Source: Jatrophihabitans sp.
GTDB taxonomy: Bacteria; Actinomycetota; Actinomycetes; Mycobacteriales; Jatrophihabitantaceae
Direction of reading: 5' to 3'
Assembly: GCA_004299665.1 (NCBI GenBank)
Contig: SCQZ01000100.1
Location: 1 to 17,086 of the forward strand
Length of the DNA stretch: 17,086 nucleotides
In this document: piece after piece, positions 6,069 through 12,640 of the stretch
Layout of the letters: each line of letters starts with the position of its first letter
Numbering within the stretch: the first letter of the stretch is position 1
Position numbers and translations under genes: made by a program
Notes under the pieces: generated by a model
The model's database searches: none
Seen by the model: the letters and a program-made list of their open reading frames with translations, nothing else
Told to the model about the DNA's origin: nothing

Positions 6069-6959
6069 GTGACTGCCGCTGTGAACGATCGCGAGAAGAC
6101 CGCGATCCGGTTGCTGAACTCCTCGTCGCGCAACTCCTACGACCCGCTCCTGGACATCGACTGGGACGCCGAGGTCCCCGATGACAAGGCCTACATGCCC
6201 TACGAGCGGGTCTCGCTGTACGGCACGAAGCTGTGGGGGGAGATGAGCGAGGAGCAACGGCGGGAACTGTCCAAGCACGAGATCGCCTCGATCGCCTCGA
6301 CCGGCCTGTGGTTCGCGATCATCCTGATCCAGATGCTGGCCCGGTACGCCTACCACCAGGACCCGCTGGATCCGCACACCCACTACGCGCTGACCGAGAT
6401 CGGCGACGAGACCCGCCACGTGGTCATGTTCGCGAAGGCGATCAGCCGGATGGGCGTGCCGGCCTACCGTCCGCCCGCGCTGGTCTTCCAGTTGGCCCGT
6501 ATCTACAAGGCGGCCGCGCGCGGGCCGGTGCTGTTCGCCCCGGTCCTGGTGGCCGAGGAGGTCACCGACCGGATCCAGCGCGCGATCATGAACGACGAGT
6601 CGATGCAGCCGCTGATCCGCATGGTGAACCGCATCCACGTCGTCGAGGAGGCACGGCACGTGAGGTTCGCCCGCGAGGAAATCGCGCGGCAGATGGCCGG
6701 CCAGAACGCCGTCGAGAAGCTGATCAACACGACGGTCGCCGCGGTGGTATCGGCGTTCGTCGTCTCGGTACTGATCAGCCCGAAGGTGTACGAGGCGGTG
6801 GGCCTGGACCCGCGGCGCGCGGTGCGCGAGGCGCGGCGCAACCCCCACTACCGGCAGACCCGCCGCTGGCTGGGGGAGAAGATCATGTCCTTCCTCGACG
6901 AGCAGGGCATGATCACCTGGAATGCGAAGCCGATCTACCGGCTGGTGTCACTGGTCTGA
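6069..6959 (+). CDS. AurF-type diiron oxygenase
   Basis: This 296-aa helical protein belongs to the AurF-like (p-aminobenzoate N-oxygenase) ferritin-like diiron family. All seven expected metal ligands can be placed: E71, E114 and H117 (EIGDETRH), E163 (VAEEVTD), then H190, E194 and H197 (HVVEEARH). The H-x3-E-x2-H spacing equals that of AurF. Members oxygenate amines or other small substrates with O2; the substrate here is unknown. The GTG at 6069 was chosen because GGAGG lies 5 nt upstream. An in-frame TTG at 6039 would absorb the inverted repeat and ribosome binding site. Its 3' end overlaps the convergent coiled-coil gene by 47 nt. Confidence 0.85.
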   Translation: MTAAVNDREKTAIRLLNSSSRNSYDPLLDIDWDAEVPDDKAYMPYERVSLYGTKLWGEMSEEQRRELSKHEIASIASTGLWFAIILIQMLARYAYHQDPLDPHTHYALTEIGDETRHVVMFAKAISRMGVPAYRPPALVFQLARIYKAAARGPVLFAPVLVAEEVTDRIQRAIMNDESMQPLIRMVNRIHVVEEARHVRFAREEIARQMAGQNAVEKLINTTVAAVVSAFVVSVLISPKVYEAVGLDPRRAVREARRNPHYRQTRRWLGEKIMSFLDEQGMITWNAKPIYRLVSLV

Positions 6960-7737
6960 CCTGCGGGGCCGGCAGCAGGCCGGTGAGCGCCTGCTGCGCC
7001 TCCTGCAGGCCGGCCAGAGCCAGCCCCGCTCCGGTGTCCAACCGGTTGGCCGAGGCCGCGGTCCGCTCGATGCGCGCCAGGATCACCGACAGCGCATGGC
7101 CTGCGTCGGTGAGCAGCGCGCCGGTCTCGGCGAGGGTCGCGGCGACGGCCGTTGCCACGGCCTGGTCGCGCTCCTGCGCCGCCCGGTGGGTGGCCATCTC
7201 GAGCGCCCGCCCCACGATCGCGACGGCCTCGACCCGCGCGTCCTCGCGGCACTGCCGTCCCAGGATGACCGCGCTCTGTTGCTGCTCTGCCAGCCAGGCG
7301 GCCGTCTGCGCCCCGACCCGGTCGGCGTCCTCGCGGGCGTCGCGCCGTTGCTGCTCGGCCGCGGCGGCGGCGCGGGCGAGGACCTCGCGCGCCCGCACCG
7401 GCGTCTCGTCGCGGAGCGCCGCGAACTCGCGCGCGGCCGCGCCGCGCAGTCCGTCGGCGTCCGCGCGCGCCTCGGCGAGCAACCGGGTGGCACGCTCCTG
7501 GGCCGCCGCGAGCAGTTGCCGGCCGCGCGCGGCTGCCTCCGCGCGCGCACAGGCGGCCTCCGCGGCGACGCGGTTCGCCTCGTCGTGGGCCGCCAGCAGC
7601 CGCCGGAAGGTGTCCGCCCGTTCGGGCACGGACGGGCCGCCGGGCGGGATAGTCACGTACTCGACGCCGTCGAGCATCTCGGTCACGGCTGTCGTGATGC
7701 TCGCACGCTCCTGCGTCGCGCGGGTCCGCGCGGTCAC
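6913..7737 (-). CDS. Coiled-coil protein, paralogue of its upstream neighbour (274 aa)
   Basis: I do not recognise a named family. After a short N-terminal region (1-45, including EMLDGVEYVTIPPGGPSVPE), residues 45-200 are an alanine/arginine/glutamate-rich, almost uninterrupted coiled coil. A less charged helical segment follows (200-256) and then a short Pro-rich tail. Residues 51-70 match residues 131-150 of the neighbouring 411-aa protein at 14 of 20 positions, with the shared core ANR...ARAEAAA, pointing to duplication. The GTG start overlaps the upstream stop codon (GTGA), so translation is coupled. The 3' end overlaps the diiron oxygenase gene by 47 nt on the opposite strand. A filament, scaffold or DivIVA-like role is possible; that is inference. 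Confidence 0.75.
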   Translation of the reverse strand: MTARTRATQERASITTAVTEMLDGVEYVTIPPGGPSVPERADTFRRLLAAHDEANRVAAEAACARAEAAARGRQLLAAAQERATRLLAEARADADGLRGAAAREFAALRDETPVRAREVLARAAAAAEQQRRDAREDADRVGAQTAAWLAEQQQSAVILGRQCREDARVEAVAIVGRALEMATHRAAQERDQAVATAVAATLAETGALLTDAGHALSVILARIERTAASANRLDTGAGLALAGLQEAQQALTGLLPAPQVRPVTPAGRSASHSR

Positions 7738-8969
7738 GGGTGATCCTTGCGGAACAGCGAACCCAACGCGCGGCGCCGCTCCGCCTCCGGCGCCGCGGCC
7801 GGCTCGGTCGCGGGTCCGGGAGCCTGCGCGTCGCCCTCGCCGCCGGCCGTCGCCGGGTCCTGCTCCGGCGCTGCGTGCGGCATCGCGTCCGGCGTCTCCA
7901 CCTCGGCGTCCGGGCCGTCCTCCGGCCCGGCCTGCTCGGGCGGTGCCGGCTCGCCGTCGACCAGGCCGAGCGCGGCGAGTTCGGCCAGCGAGGCGTTCAG
8001 GTCGCTCTGGAGTTGCCCGACACCGCCGAGCATGCCGCTCATCGCCTCGCGGACCCGGTTCGCCTGGCCGACCACCGCCGCGTGCAGTGCGGTCGCCTCC
8101 GCGCGGGCGGCCTCCGCCTCGGCCCGGGCGGCCTCGACCGCCTCGGTGATCCGGCGCTGACGTTCGGCCTCGGCGTCGCGGCGGCCTTGCTCCACCGCCT
8201 CCTCGCGGATGCGGCGGGCGTCCGCCTCGGCCTCGCGCAGCGCGTCGGCCGTCGCCCGTTCGCCCTCCTCGCGTGCCGCCTGCGCCGCCTCGCCGGCCTC
8301 GGCCCGGATCCGGTCGGCGTCCCGCCGCGCCGCCTCCTGCAACGTCTGGGCCGCCGAGGTCGCCTCCTCGATCGCCGTGCGCAGCGTGTGCTCGGCGTCG
8401 GCCCGCAGTCGGCGTGCCGACTCGGCCGCCTCGGAGCGGATCCGGCGCGCCTCGGCGGCGGCCTCCTGCTCCAGTTCACCGGCCAGTCGCTGCGCCTCGC
8501 TGAGCATCCGCTGGCCGTCGGCGGCGGCCTCGGCGCGCGCGTGCGCCGCGTCCGCCAGCAGGCGGTTCGCCGCGTCCTGGGCGCCGAGGCTGGTGCTGAG
8601 CGCGGCCGCTGCCGTGGCCGCGGGCCCGGGGGACCCGGCAGGCGCGGTGGTGGGTGGGGCGTCCGCCGCTGCCTGCGTGACCGGTTCGACGGCCGGTTCG
8701 GCGACCGGCTCGGCGACCGGCTGCGTGACCGGTTCGGCGACCGGCTGCGTGACCGGTTCGGCGGGCGGCTCGACGACCGGTTCGGCGGCCCGCTCTGCGG
8801 CGGCCGGCTCCCGGACGGTTCCGGCGTCCAGCGGTGCGGGGCCGCTGTACTCCAGCCGGCGCAGCAACTCCTCGACGTGCGAGATCGCGTTGCGGAGCAC
8901 GTCCGCCCCGGACTCCGGGGACGGCCGTTCCTCGTTCTCGCCCCCGCCGGGATCGGAGGGTCCTGTCAT
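7734..8969 (-). CDS. Long coiled-coil protein with EPV-repeat linker (411 aa)
   Basis: The N-terminal segment (1-50) contains a predicted amphipathic helix (ADVLRNAISHVEELLRRLE). A Pro/Val/Glu linker (about 60-100) holds repeats of the type AEPVTQPV. A long charged coiled coil spans about 131-300 (repeats such as AEARRIRSEA and DADRIRAEAGEA). A second helix (300-335) follows, then an acidic Pro-rich tail ending LGSLFRKDHP. The pattern recalls polar or divisome scaffolds (DivIVA/Wag31-like), but no DivIVA N-terminal motif is seen, so no family is assigned. The ATG at 8969 is preceded by GGAAGGTGGGAC. It is the first gene of a two-gene operon with its paralogue and is divergent from an EAL-domain gene across 103 nt. 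Confidence 0.78.
   Translation of the reverse strand: MTGPSDPGGGENEERPSPESGADVLRNAISHVEELLRRLEYSGPAPLDAGTVREPAAAERAAEPVVEPPAEPVTQPVAEPVTQPVAEPVAEPAVEPVTQAAADAPPTTAPAGSPGPAATAAAALSTSLGAQDAANRLLADAAHARAEAAADGQRMLSEAQRLAGELEQEAAAEARRIRSEAAESARRLRADAEHTLRTAIEEATSAAQTLQEAARRDADRIRAEAGEAAQAAREEGERATADALREAEADARRIREEAVEQGRRDAEAERQRRITEAVEAARAEAEAARAEATALHAAVVGQANRVREAMSGMLGGVGQLQSDLNASLAELAALGLVDGEPAPPEQAGPEDGPDAEVETPDAMPHAAPEQDPATAGGEGDAQAPGPATEPAAAPEAERRRALGSLFRKDHP
8672..8790. repeat. Imperfect 12/24-bp tandem repeat encoding EPV-type linker
   Basis: The clearest pair is the 24-nt unit at 8721-8744 and 8745-8768, both beginning CTGCGTGACCGGTTCGGCG. Degenerate 12-nt versions (GCGACCGGCTCG-like) flank it. 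On the minus strand it encodes the (A/T)(E/Q)PV repeats of the 411-aa coiled-coil protein. Copy number may vary between strains. Confidence 0.7.
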
Positions 8970-8995
8970 GTCCCACCTTCCGAGAAGGTTTCCGC

Positions 8996-9008
8996 GACAA
9001 TAGTTGTC
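8996..9008. promoter_or_regulatory. Candidate operator between divergent coiled-coil and EAL genes
   Basis: GACAA-TAG-TTGTC is a perfect inverted repeat in the 103-nt divergent intergenic region. It overlaps a possible minus-strand -10 (TATTGT, plus-strand positions 8998-9003). It lies just upstream of a good plus-strand -10 (TATACT, 9015-9020). The placement would let one regulator control both directions. No regulator is identified. Confidence 0.4.
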
Positions 9009-9014
9009 TAGGAA

Positions 9015-9020
9015 TATACT
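9015..9020 (+). promoter_or_regulatory. -10 element of the EAL gene
   Basis: TATACT matches the TATAAT consensus at five of six positions and lies in a locally AT-rich patch, about 52 nt before the chosen ATG. No clear -35 hexamer is seen at 16-18 nt upstream. Confidence 0.45.
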
Positions 9021-9072
9021 GCACCCACGACCGGTCTGCAATGCCACGTCGATGCCCGGAGGTATTCCAGCG

Positions 9073-10407
9073 ATGCAGCGTTCTCTTCTCGTGACGCGGG
9101 AACGCCCGCTGAGCGCTCCTGCCCGGTCGGCCGGGGCGGCGGTGTCGCCGGACGGCTGCTTCGGCGCGATCGTCGTCGCGGTCCACCGGTTGGACACCGT
9201 GGCCCTGGCGCTGGGCGAGTCCGCCGCCCGCGAGGTCGCCCAGGAGTTCGGCCGGCGCATCCGGAACTGGGCGTCCGAGGACGATGACGTCCGCGACCTG
9301 GGGGACGGCCGCTTCGCGGTGATCGTCGCCGCTCTGGACCGCGTGGTGGCGACGGCGCGCTGCGCGGTGCTGGCCGACCTGCTCGCCACCGCCGTGGAGA
9401 CGACGCGGGGTCCGGTGGTGCGCGCGGCCGCTATCGGGGTCGCCTGTGACGAGGAGCGGGTGACCGAGCCGGGCGTGCCCGAGTTGCTGATGCGTGCCGA
9501 TCAGGCGCTCGGCTGGGCGGCGGCCGGCAACGAGGTCGTACGGATCTGGGACCGCGAGGACGCCGAGCGCGAACGGCTCGCGGCCGGGCTCGAGTTGCGG
9601 CTGCAGGAGGCGTTGCGGACCGGCTCGGAGCTGTTCTTGCACTACCAGCCCGAGGTCGGCCTGCGTGACGGGCGCCTGGTGGCGGTCGAGGCACTGGTGC
9701 GATGGCGCCACCCCGAGCTGGGGATGGTCGGCGCTGACATGATCGTCTCGATCGCCGAGGCGTCCGGCCTCATCGTCGCGCTCGGCCGGTGGGCGCTGGA
9801 GCAGGCGTGCGCGCAGCGGGCACGGTGGGCCGCCCGGTTCCCGGGCACCGACTTCGTCGTCCACGTCAACGTCTCGCCCACCCAGTTGCAGCGGGACCCC
9901 GGGTTACCGCGCTATGTCGGGGCACTGCTCGCGCGCCATCAGTTGCGGGGCTGCCAGCTGGGAGTGGAGCTCACCGAGGAGGTGCGCACGCTCGACTCGC
10001 CGCGTGCGATCGCCAGCCTGGCCGCGTTACGCAGGCTGGGGGTGCAGATCGTCATCGACGACTTCGGCGTGGCGCACAGCTCGCCTGCTCGACTGGACGA
10101 CTTCCCCTTCGATACGGTGAAGATCGACGGGCGGTTCATCCACGGACCTGGTGCACGGGCACGCACCAGTGAGACCACGCGGTACGTGGTATCCACGCTC
10201 GTACACCTTGCGGAGCGAGTCGGGATGGTCGTGGTGGCGGAGGGCATCGAGACTCCCGGTGACATAGCGGAGCTGGTCGCGCTGGGATGTCACCGGGGGC
10301 AGGGCAACGGGCTGCTTGCGGCCGTCGACGCGCAGCGGCTCGAGCCGGTCATCGCTGCCGGCGGCATCGACCTGCCGACCGCGGGACCGCGGCGGGCGGC
10401 TGTATGA
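9073..10407 (+). CDS. Degenerate GGDEF-EAL protein, probable c-di-GMP phosphodiesterase
   Basis: The 444-aa cytosolic protein has a GGDEF-like fold (about 28-160) whose active motif is degraded to LGDGRF (76-81), so cyclase activity is unlikely. An EAL domain (about 170-430) follows. The EAL catalytic set is present: E206 (EALVRW), N266 (NVSPTQ), E299 (ELTEE), D329-D330 (DDFG), K350 (KID), E390 (EGIE) and Q410 (GQG). Loop 6 reads DDFGVAHSS instead of the usual DDFGTGYSS, and the terminal QGY is QGN, so activity may be altered. The ATG at 9073 was chosen for GGAGG 10 nt upstream; ATG 9052 contains that ribosome binding site. It is divergent from the coiled-coil operon and 20 nt from the convergent marR gene. 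Confidence 0.88.
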   Translation: MQRSLLVTRERPLSAPARSAGAAVSPDGCFGAIVVAVHRLDTVALALGESAAREVAQEFGRRIRNWASEDDDVRDLGDGRFAVIVAALDRVVATARCAVLADLLATAVETTRGPVVRAAAIGVACDEERVTEPGVPELLMRADQALGWAAAGNEVVRIWDREDAERERLAAGLELRLQEALRTGSELFLHYQPEVGLRDGRLVAVEALVRWRHPELGMVGADMIVSIAEASGLIVALGRWALEQACAQRARWAARFPGTDFVVHVNVSPTQLQRDPGLPRYVGALLARHQLRGCQLGVELTEEVRTLDSPRAIASLAALRRLGVQIVIDDFGVAHSSPARLDDFPFDTVKIDGRFIHGPGARARTSETTRYVVSTLVHLAERVGMVVVAEGIETPGDIAELVALGCHRGQGNGLLAAVDAQRLEPVIAAGGIDLPTAGPRRAAV

Positions 10408-10427
10408 CCCGGGTGCCGCGGGGCGGA

Positions 10428-10946
10428 TCAGCGCCCGCGGCGCCGCTCCGGCAGGGCCGGATCGCGAGCCTCGACGCGCTGGCCGAAATCGGCCGGCAGG
10501 GCAGGGGCGGTGGCGAGCAGCGGACGCAGGGCCTCCACCGCGGCGGCGAGGCGGCCGGCGTCGATCGTGCCCAGCAGCCGTGTGCTGATCGCGTCCCGGT
10601 ACCGGCGCTCCGCCTGGCGTGCCGCCGTGATCCCCTCCTTGGTGAGGGTCGCGAACACCACCCGGCGGTCGGCCGCGGCGCCGCGGCGGTCGATGAGCCC
10701 GGCCTGCCCGAGCCGGTCGGCCAGTTTGGTGAACCCGCCGGCCGTCATGAACATCCGCCGCGCGAGCTCGGTCATCGGCATCTGGCGCTGCGGCGCGTGC
10801 AGCAGCAGGTGGAGCACGCCGAACGACTGGCCCGGGACCCCGACGTCCCCGACGTCCGCCGTGATGTCGTCGTCCAGGGCGAGCACGAGGTGCCGCAGGA
10901 CACCCCAGTCAGCCAGAGCCTGGTCGAGTTCCGGGTCCTCGGGCAC
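10428..10946 (-). CDS. MarR family transcriptional regulator
   Basis: This is a 172-aa winged-helix protein with the MarR layout: an N-terminal dimerisation helix, a DNA-binding core (MPMTELARRMFMTAGGFTKLADRLGQAG, about 56-83), then the wing LIDRRGAAADRRVVFATLTKEG (84-105). The DRR-x-V-x-LT-x-G signature is visible. C-terminal dimerisation helices follow. It is divergent from an MFS exporter gene 59 nt away, the classic pattern for a MarR repressor of an efflux pump. Ligand unknown. The GTG start lies 6 nt after TACGGT, suggesting a leaderless mRNA. The gene converges on the EAL gene. Confidence 0.88.
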   Translation of the reverse strand: MPEDPELDQALADWGVLRHLVLALDDDITADVGDVGVPGQSFGVLHLLLHAPQRQMPMTELARRMFMTAGGFTKLADRLGQAGLIDRRGAAADRRVVFATLTKEGITAARQAERRYRDAISTRLLGTIDAGRLAAAVEALRPLLATAPALPADFGQRVEARDPALPERRRGR

Positions 10947-10952
10947 ACGCTC

Positions 10953-10958
10953 ACCGTA
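10953..10958 (-). promoter_or_regulatory. -10 element of leaderless marR promoter
   Basis: On the minus strand TACGGT is followed by 6 nt (GAGCGT) and the GTG start of marR, a leaderless-type arrangement. It sits in the 59-nt region shared with the divergent MFS gene, where an autoregulatory MarR site would be expected. No clean palindrome is seen by eye. Confidence 0.45.
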
Positions 10959-11005
10959 TCCGCTATCGCGCCCGGCGTGTCAGAGGGCAAATCCGGCGTT
11001 GTGCG

Positions 11006-12235
11006 GTGTCGCCCGTGACCGGGTCGGTGCAAGCGCTGACATTCCGGGGCGTACTCGGCGTACGGGAGTTCCGGTGGCTCTGGCTGGCAGGCGTCCAGTC
11101 GCTGCTCGGCGACCAGTTGGCGCGGGTCGCGGTGTCGGTGATCGTGTTCGACGCGACCTCCTCCGGCTTCCTCACCTCCACGGTCTACGCGCTGACCTAT
11201 CTCCCGGCGCTGGTGGGGCCCCCGCTGGGCGTGCTGGCCGACCGCCTGCCGCGCCGCGCGGTGCTGGTCGCGGGCGACCTGCTGCGCGCGTTGATACTCG
11301 CCGCCATGGCGGTCCCGGCGCTGCCCTGGCCCTGGCTGGTGCCGTTGATCACGGCCGCGGTCATGATCGGTGCGCCGTGGAAGGCGGCGGAGTCGGCCCT
11401 CGTCGCCGACATCCTCTCCGGCGAGGGCTACGTGATCGGCGCGGGGCTGCGACTCGCGACCAGCCAGGGCGCGCAACTGGTCGGGTTCGCCACGGGCGGC
11501 ATCGCGGTGGCGATCCTCGGCGCGCGCTCGGGGCTGCTCATCGACGCCGCCACGTTCGCGGTCTCCGCGCTCGTCATCCGGCTGGGGCTCGATGCCCGCC
11601 CGGCACCGTGGCAGGCGTCCGCGCTGGCCGGCGAGCGGCCGTCCCGCTCGCTGTGGGCCGGGGTGACGGTGGTCTGGCGCACGGCGCCGCTGCGTTGGCT
11701 CACGCGCTACACCTGGCTGGCCGGTGCGTACGTCGTGCCGGACGGCCTGGCGGCGCCGATCGCGGCGCGCCTACACGGCGGGGCGAGCGCCGTGGGCTAC
11801 CTGCTGGCCAGCGTGCCGCTGGGGATGCTGGTGGGGTGCGTGGTCCTGGTGCGGTACGTGCCGGTGGATCGCCGACGCCGCCTCATGCCCACGCTGGCAG
11901 CGGGCGCCGGGGTGCCGCTCATGGCTTGCATCGGTGCCCCGCCGCTGGCCGTCATGTGCGCGCTGTGGGCGCTGGCCGGCGCCGCGATGGCCTACCAGGT
12001 GCAGGCGATGACCGACTTCGTGCGGCTGTGCCCGCCGCAGCTGCGGGGCCAGGCCATCGCCTTCGCGGCCTCCGGCCTGCTCGCGGTCCAGGGCGTCGGC
12101 CTGGTGCTCGGCGGCGCGGTCGCGCAGGCCTGGTCGCCGTTCGGGGCGGTCGCCCTGGCCGGCCTCACCGGGAGCGTCATGGCGCTGACATGGAGCCGGG
12201 GCCGACAGGAAATAAATCTTCTGCCGACCCCGTGA
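11006..12235 (+). CDS. MFS transporter (MFS_3/EntS-like exporter)
   Basis: This is a 409-aa integral membrane protein of the major facilitator superfamily with about 10-12 hydrophobic segments. The loop 2-3 signature is present as GVLADRLPRR (about 72-81) after the second helix. The overall pattern (FRWLWLAGVQSLLGDQLARVAVSV at the N-terminus) resembles the EntS/MFS_3 type of drug or siderophore exporters. The adjacent divergent MarR gene suggests an inducible efflux system; the substrate is unknown. The start is uncertain: GTG at 11006 is given, while GTG at 11015 or 11027 is possible, and none has a good ribosome binding site. The stop codon overlaps the -35 box of the downstream promoter. 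Confidence 0.88.
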   Translation: MSPVTGSVQALTFRGVLGVREFRWLWLAGVQSLLGDQLARVAVSVIVFDATSSGFLTSTVYALTYLPALVGPPLGVLADRLPRRAVLVAGDLLRALILAAMAVPALPWPWLVPLITAAVMIGAPWKAAESALVADILSGEGYVIGAGLRLATSQGAQLVGFATGGIAVAILGARSGLLIDAATFAVSALVIRLGLDARPAPWQASALAGERPSRSLWAGVTVVWRTAPLRWLTRYTWLAGAYVVPDGLAAPIAARLHGGASAVGYLLASVPLGMLVGCVVLVRYVPVDRRRRLMPTLAAGAGVPLMACIGAPPLAVMCALWALAGAAMAYQVQAMTDFVRLCPPQLRGQAIAFAASGLLAVQGVGLVLGGAVAQAWSPFGAVALAGLTGSVMALTWSRGRQEINLLPTP

Positions 12236-12260
12236 CACGCTCGTAAAATCCGTGTATGGT
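12232..12260 (+). promoter_or_regulatory. Promoter of the diguanylate cyclase transcript
   Basis: GTGACA (12232-12237, five of six to TTGACA) is separated by 17 nt from TATGGT (12255-12260, four of six to TATAAT). It is among the best sigma70-like promoters in the window and overlaps the MFS stop codon. It predicts a start near 12267 and a 5' leader of about 370 nt before the cyclase start. Confidence 0.6.
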
Positions 12261-12266
12261 TCCGCC

Positions 12267-12640
12267 TAACACGTTTCACTTCGGCTTGCAGCACGACGGG
12301 AACCTGCCTACGGTTCCCGAGAACGCGAAAAGACGGTGATGCAGAAACTCAACGCCAACTGGTCAGACACATCTGCCGAGGTCGGCGCCGTGTGGGATGG
12401 ATGGGCTCTGAGGTAACTCAGAGCCACTCTGTGTGAAGCCGCATGGTGCACCTCCTCAAGGCTCCGAACCAGGCCGATCTGCTGGTTCGACCCCCGGTGT
12501 CTGTGGTGTGGTGTTTGCGTTCCTGTGTCCCGCTCGGGGGCGGGGGACGGCAGGTGATTCAGTTGGCTCGAGAGCGCGTGACCACGCTCAAGATCGCAGG
12601 GCAACGGAAAGGATCCGGAACTCCTTCCGAAGGCGACCTC
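12267..12640 (+). ncRNA. Long structured 5' leader of the diguanylate cyclase gene (candidate riboregulator)
   Basis: This gene-free stretch, of lower GC than its surroundings, contains several perfect hairpins. H1 is CGGGAACC/GGTTCCCG (12297-12304 with 12312-12319). H2 is GGCTCTGAG-GTAA-CTCAGAGCC (12404-12425), 9 bp with a GNRA-type loop. H3 is CGAACCAG/CTGGTTCG (12465-12472 with 12482-12489). A GC-rich hairpin around 12526-12550 follows. A 25-codon ORF at 12339-12416 ends within the H2 loop. I could not match it to c-di-GMP-I/II, ydaO or cobalamin riboswitch consensus by eye. Function is unknown; a regulatory leader is inferred from the promoter, its length and the hairpins. Confidence 0.45.
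12339..12416 (+). CDS. Candidate leader ORF, 25 aa with three Trp
   Basis: The ATG opens MQKLNANWSDTSAEV followed by GAVWDGWALR and TAA, with Trp at 8, 19 and 22. It lies about 72 nt after the predicted transcript start. Its stop codon (12414-12416) falls in the 4-nt loop of hairpin H2, so a translating ribosome would unfold that hairpin. There is only a weak purine stretch (AAAAGACGG) upstream, and codon use is not strongly GC3-biased. It may be a regulatory uORF or chance. Confidence 0.3.
   Translation: MQKLNANWSDTSAEVGAVWDGWALR

Noticed and set aside
6233..8149. 638-codon plus-strand open frame across the oxygenase and coiled-coil genes
   Set aside because: It is an out-of-frame shadow with Arg/Pro/Ser/Ala-only composition. 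The genes in the other frames have recognisable domains or coupled starts.
10510..12246. 578-codon plus-strand open frame across marR and the MFS gene
   Set aside because: It is a shadow frame; the MFS protein in the adjacent frame has clear membrane helices and family motifs.
12443..12640. 66-residue N-terminal extension of the diguanylate cyclase
   Set aside because: The sequence is in the hairpin-rich leader, its codon use is unlike the gene, and the ATG at 12641 has a reasonable ribosome binding site.
12236..12640. Known c-di-GMP-I/II, ydaO (c-di-AMP) or cobalamin riboswitch
   Set aside because: The conserved sequence blocks of these classes as I remember them are absent. Only generic hairpins were found, so it is left as an unknown leader.
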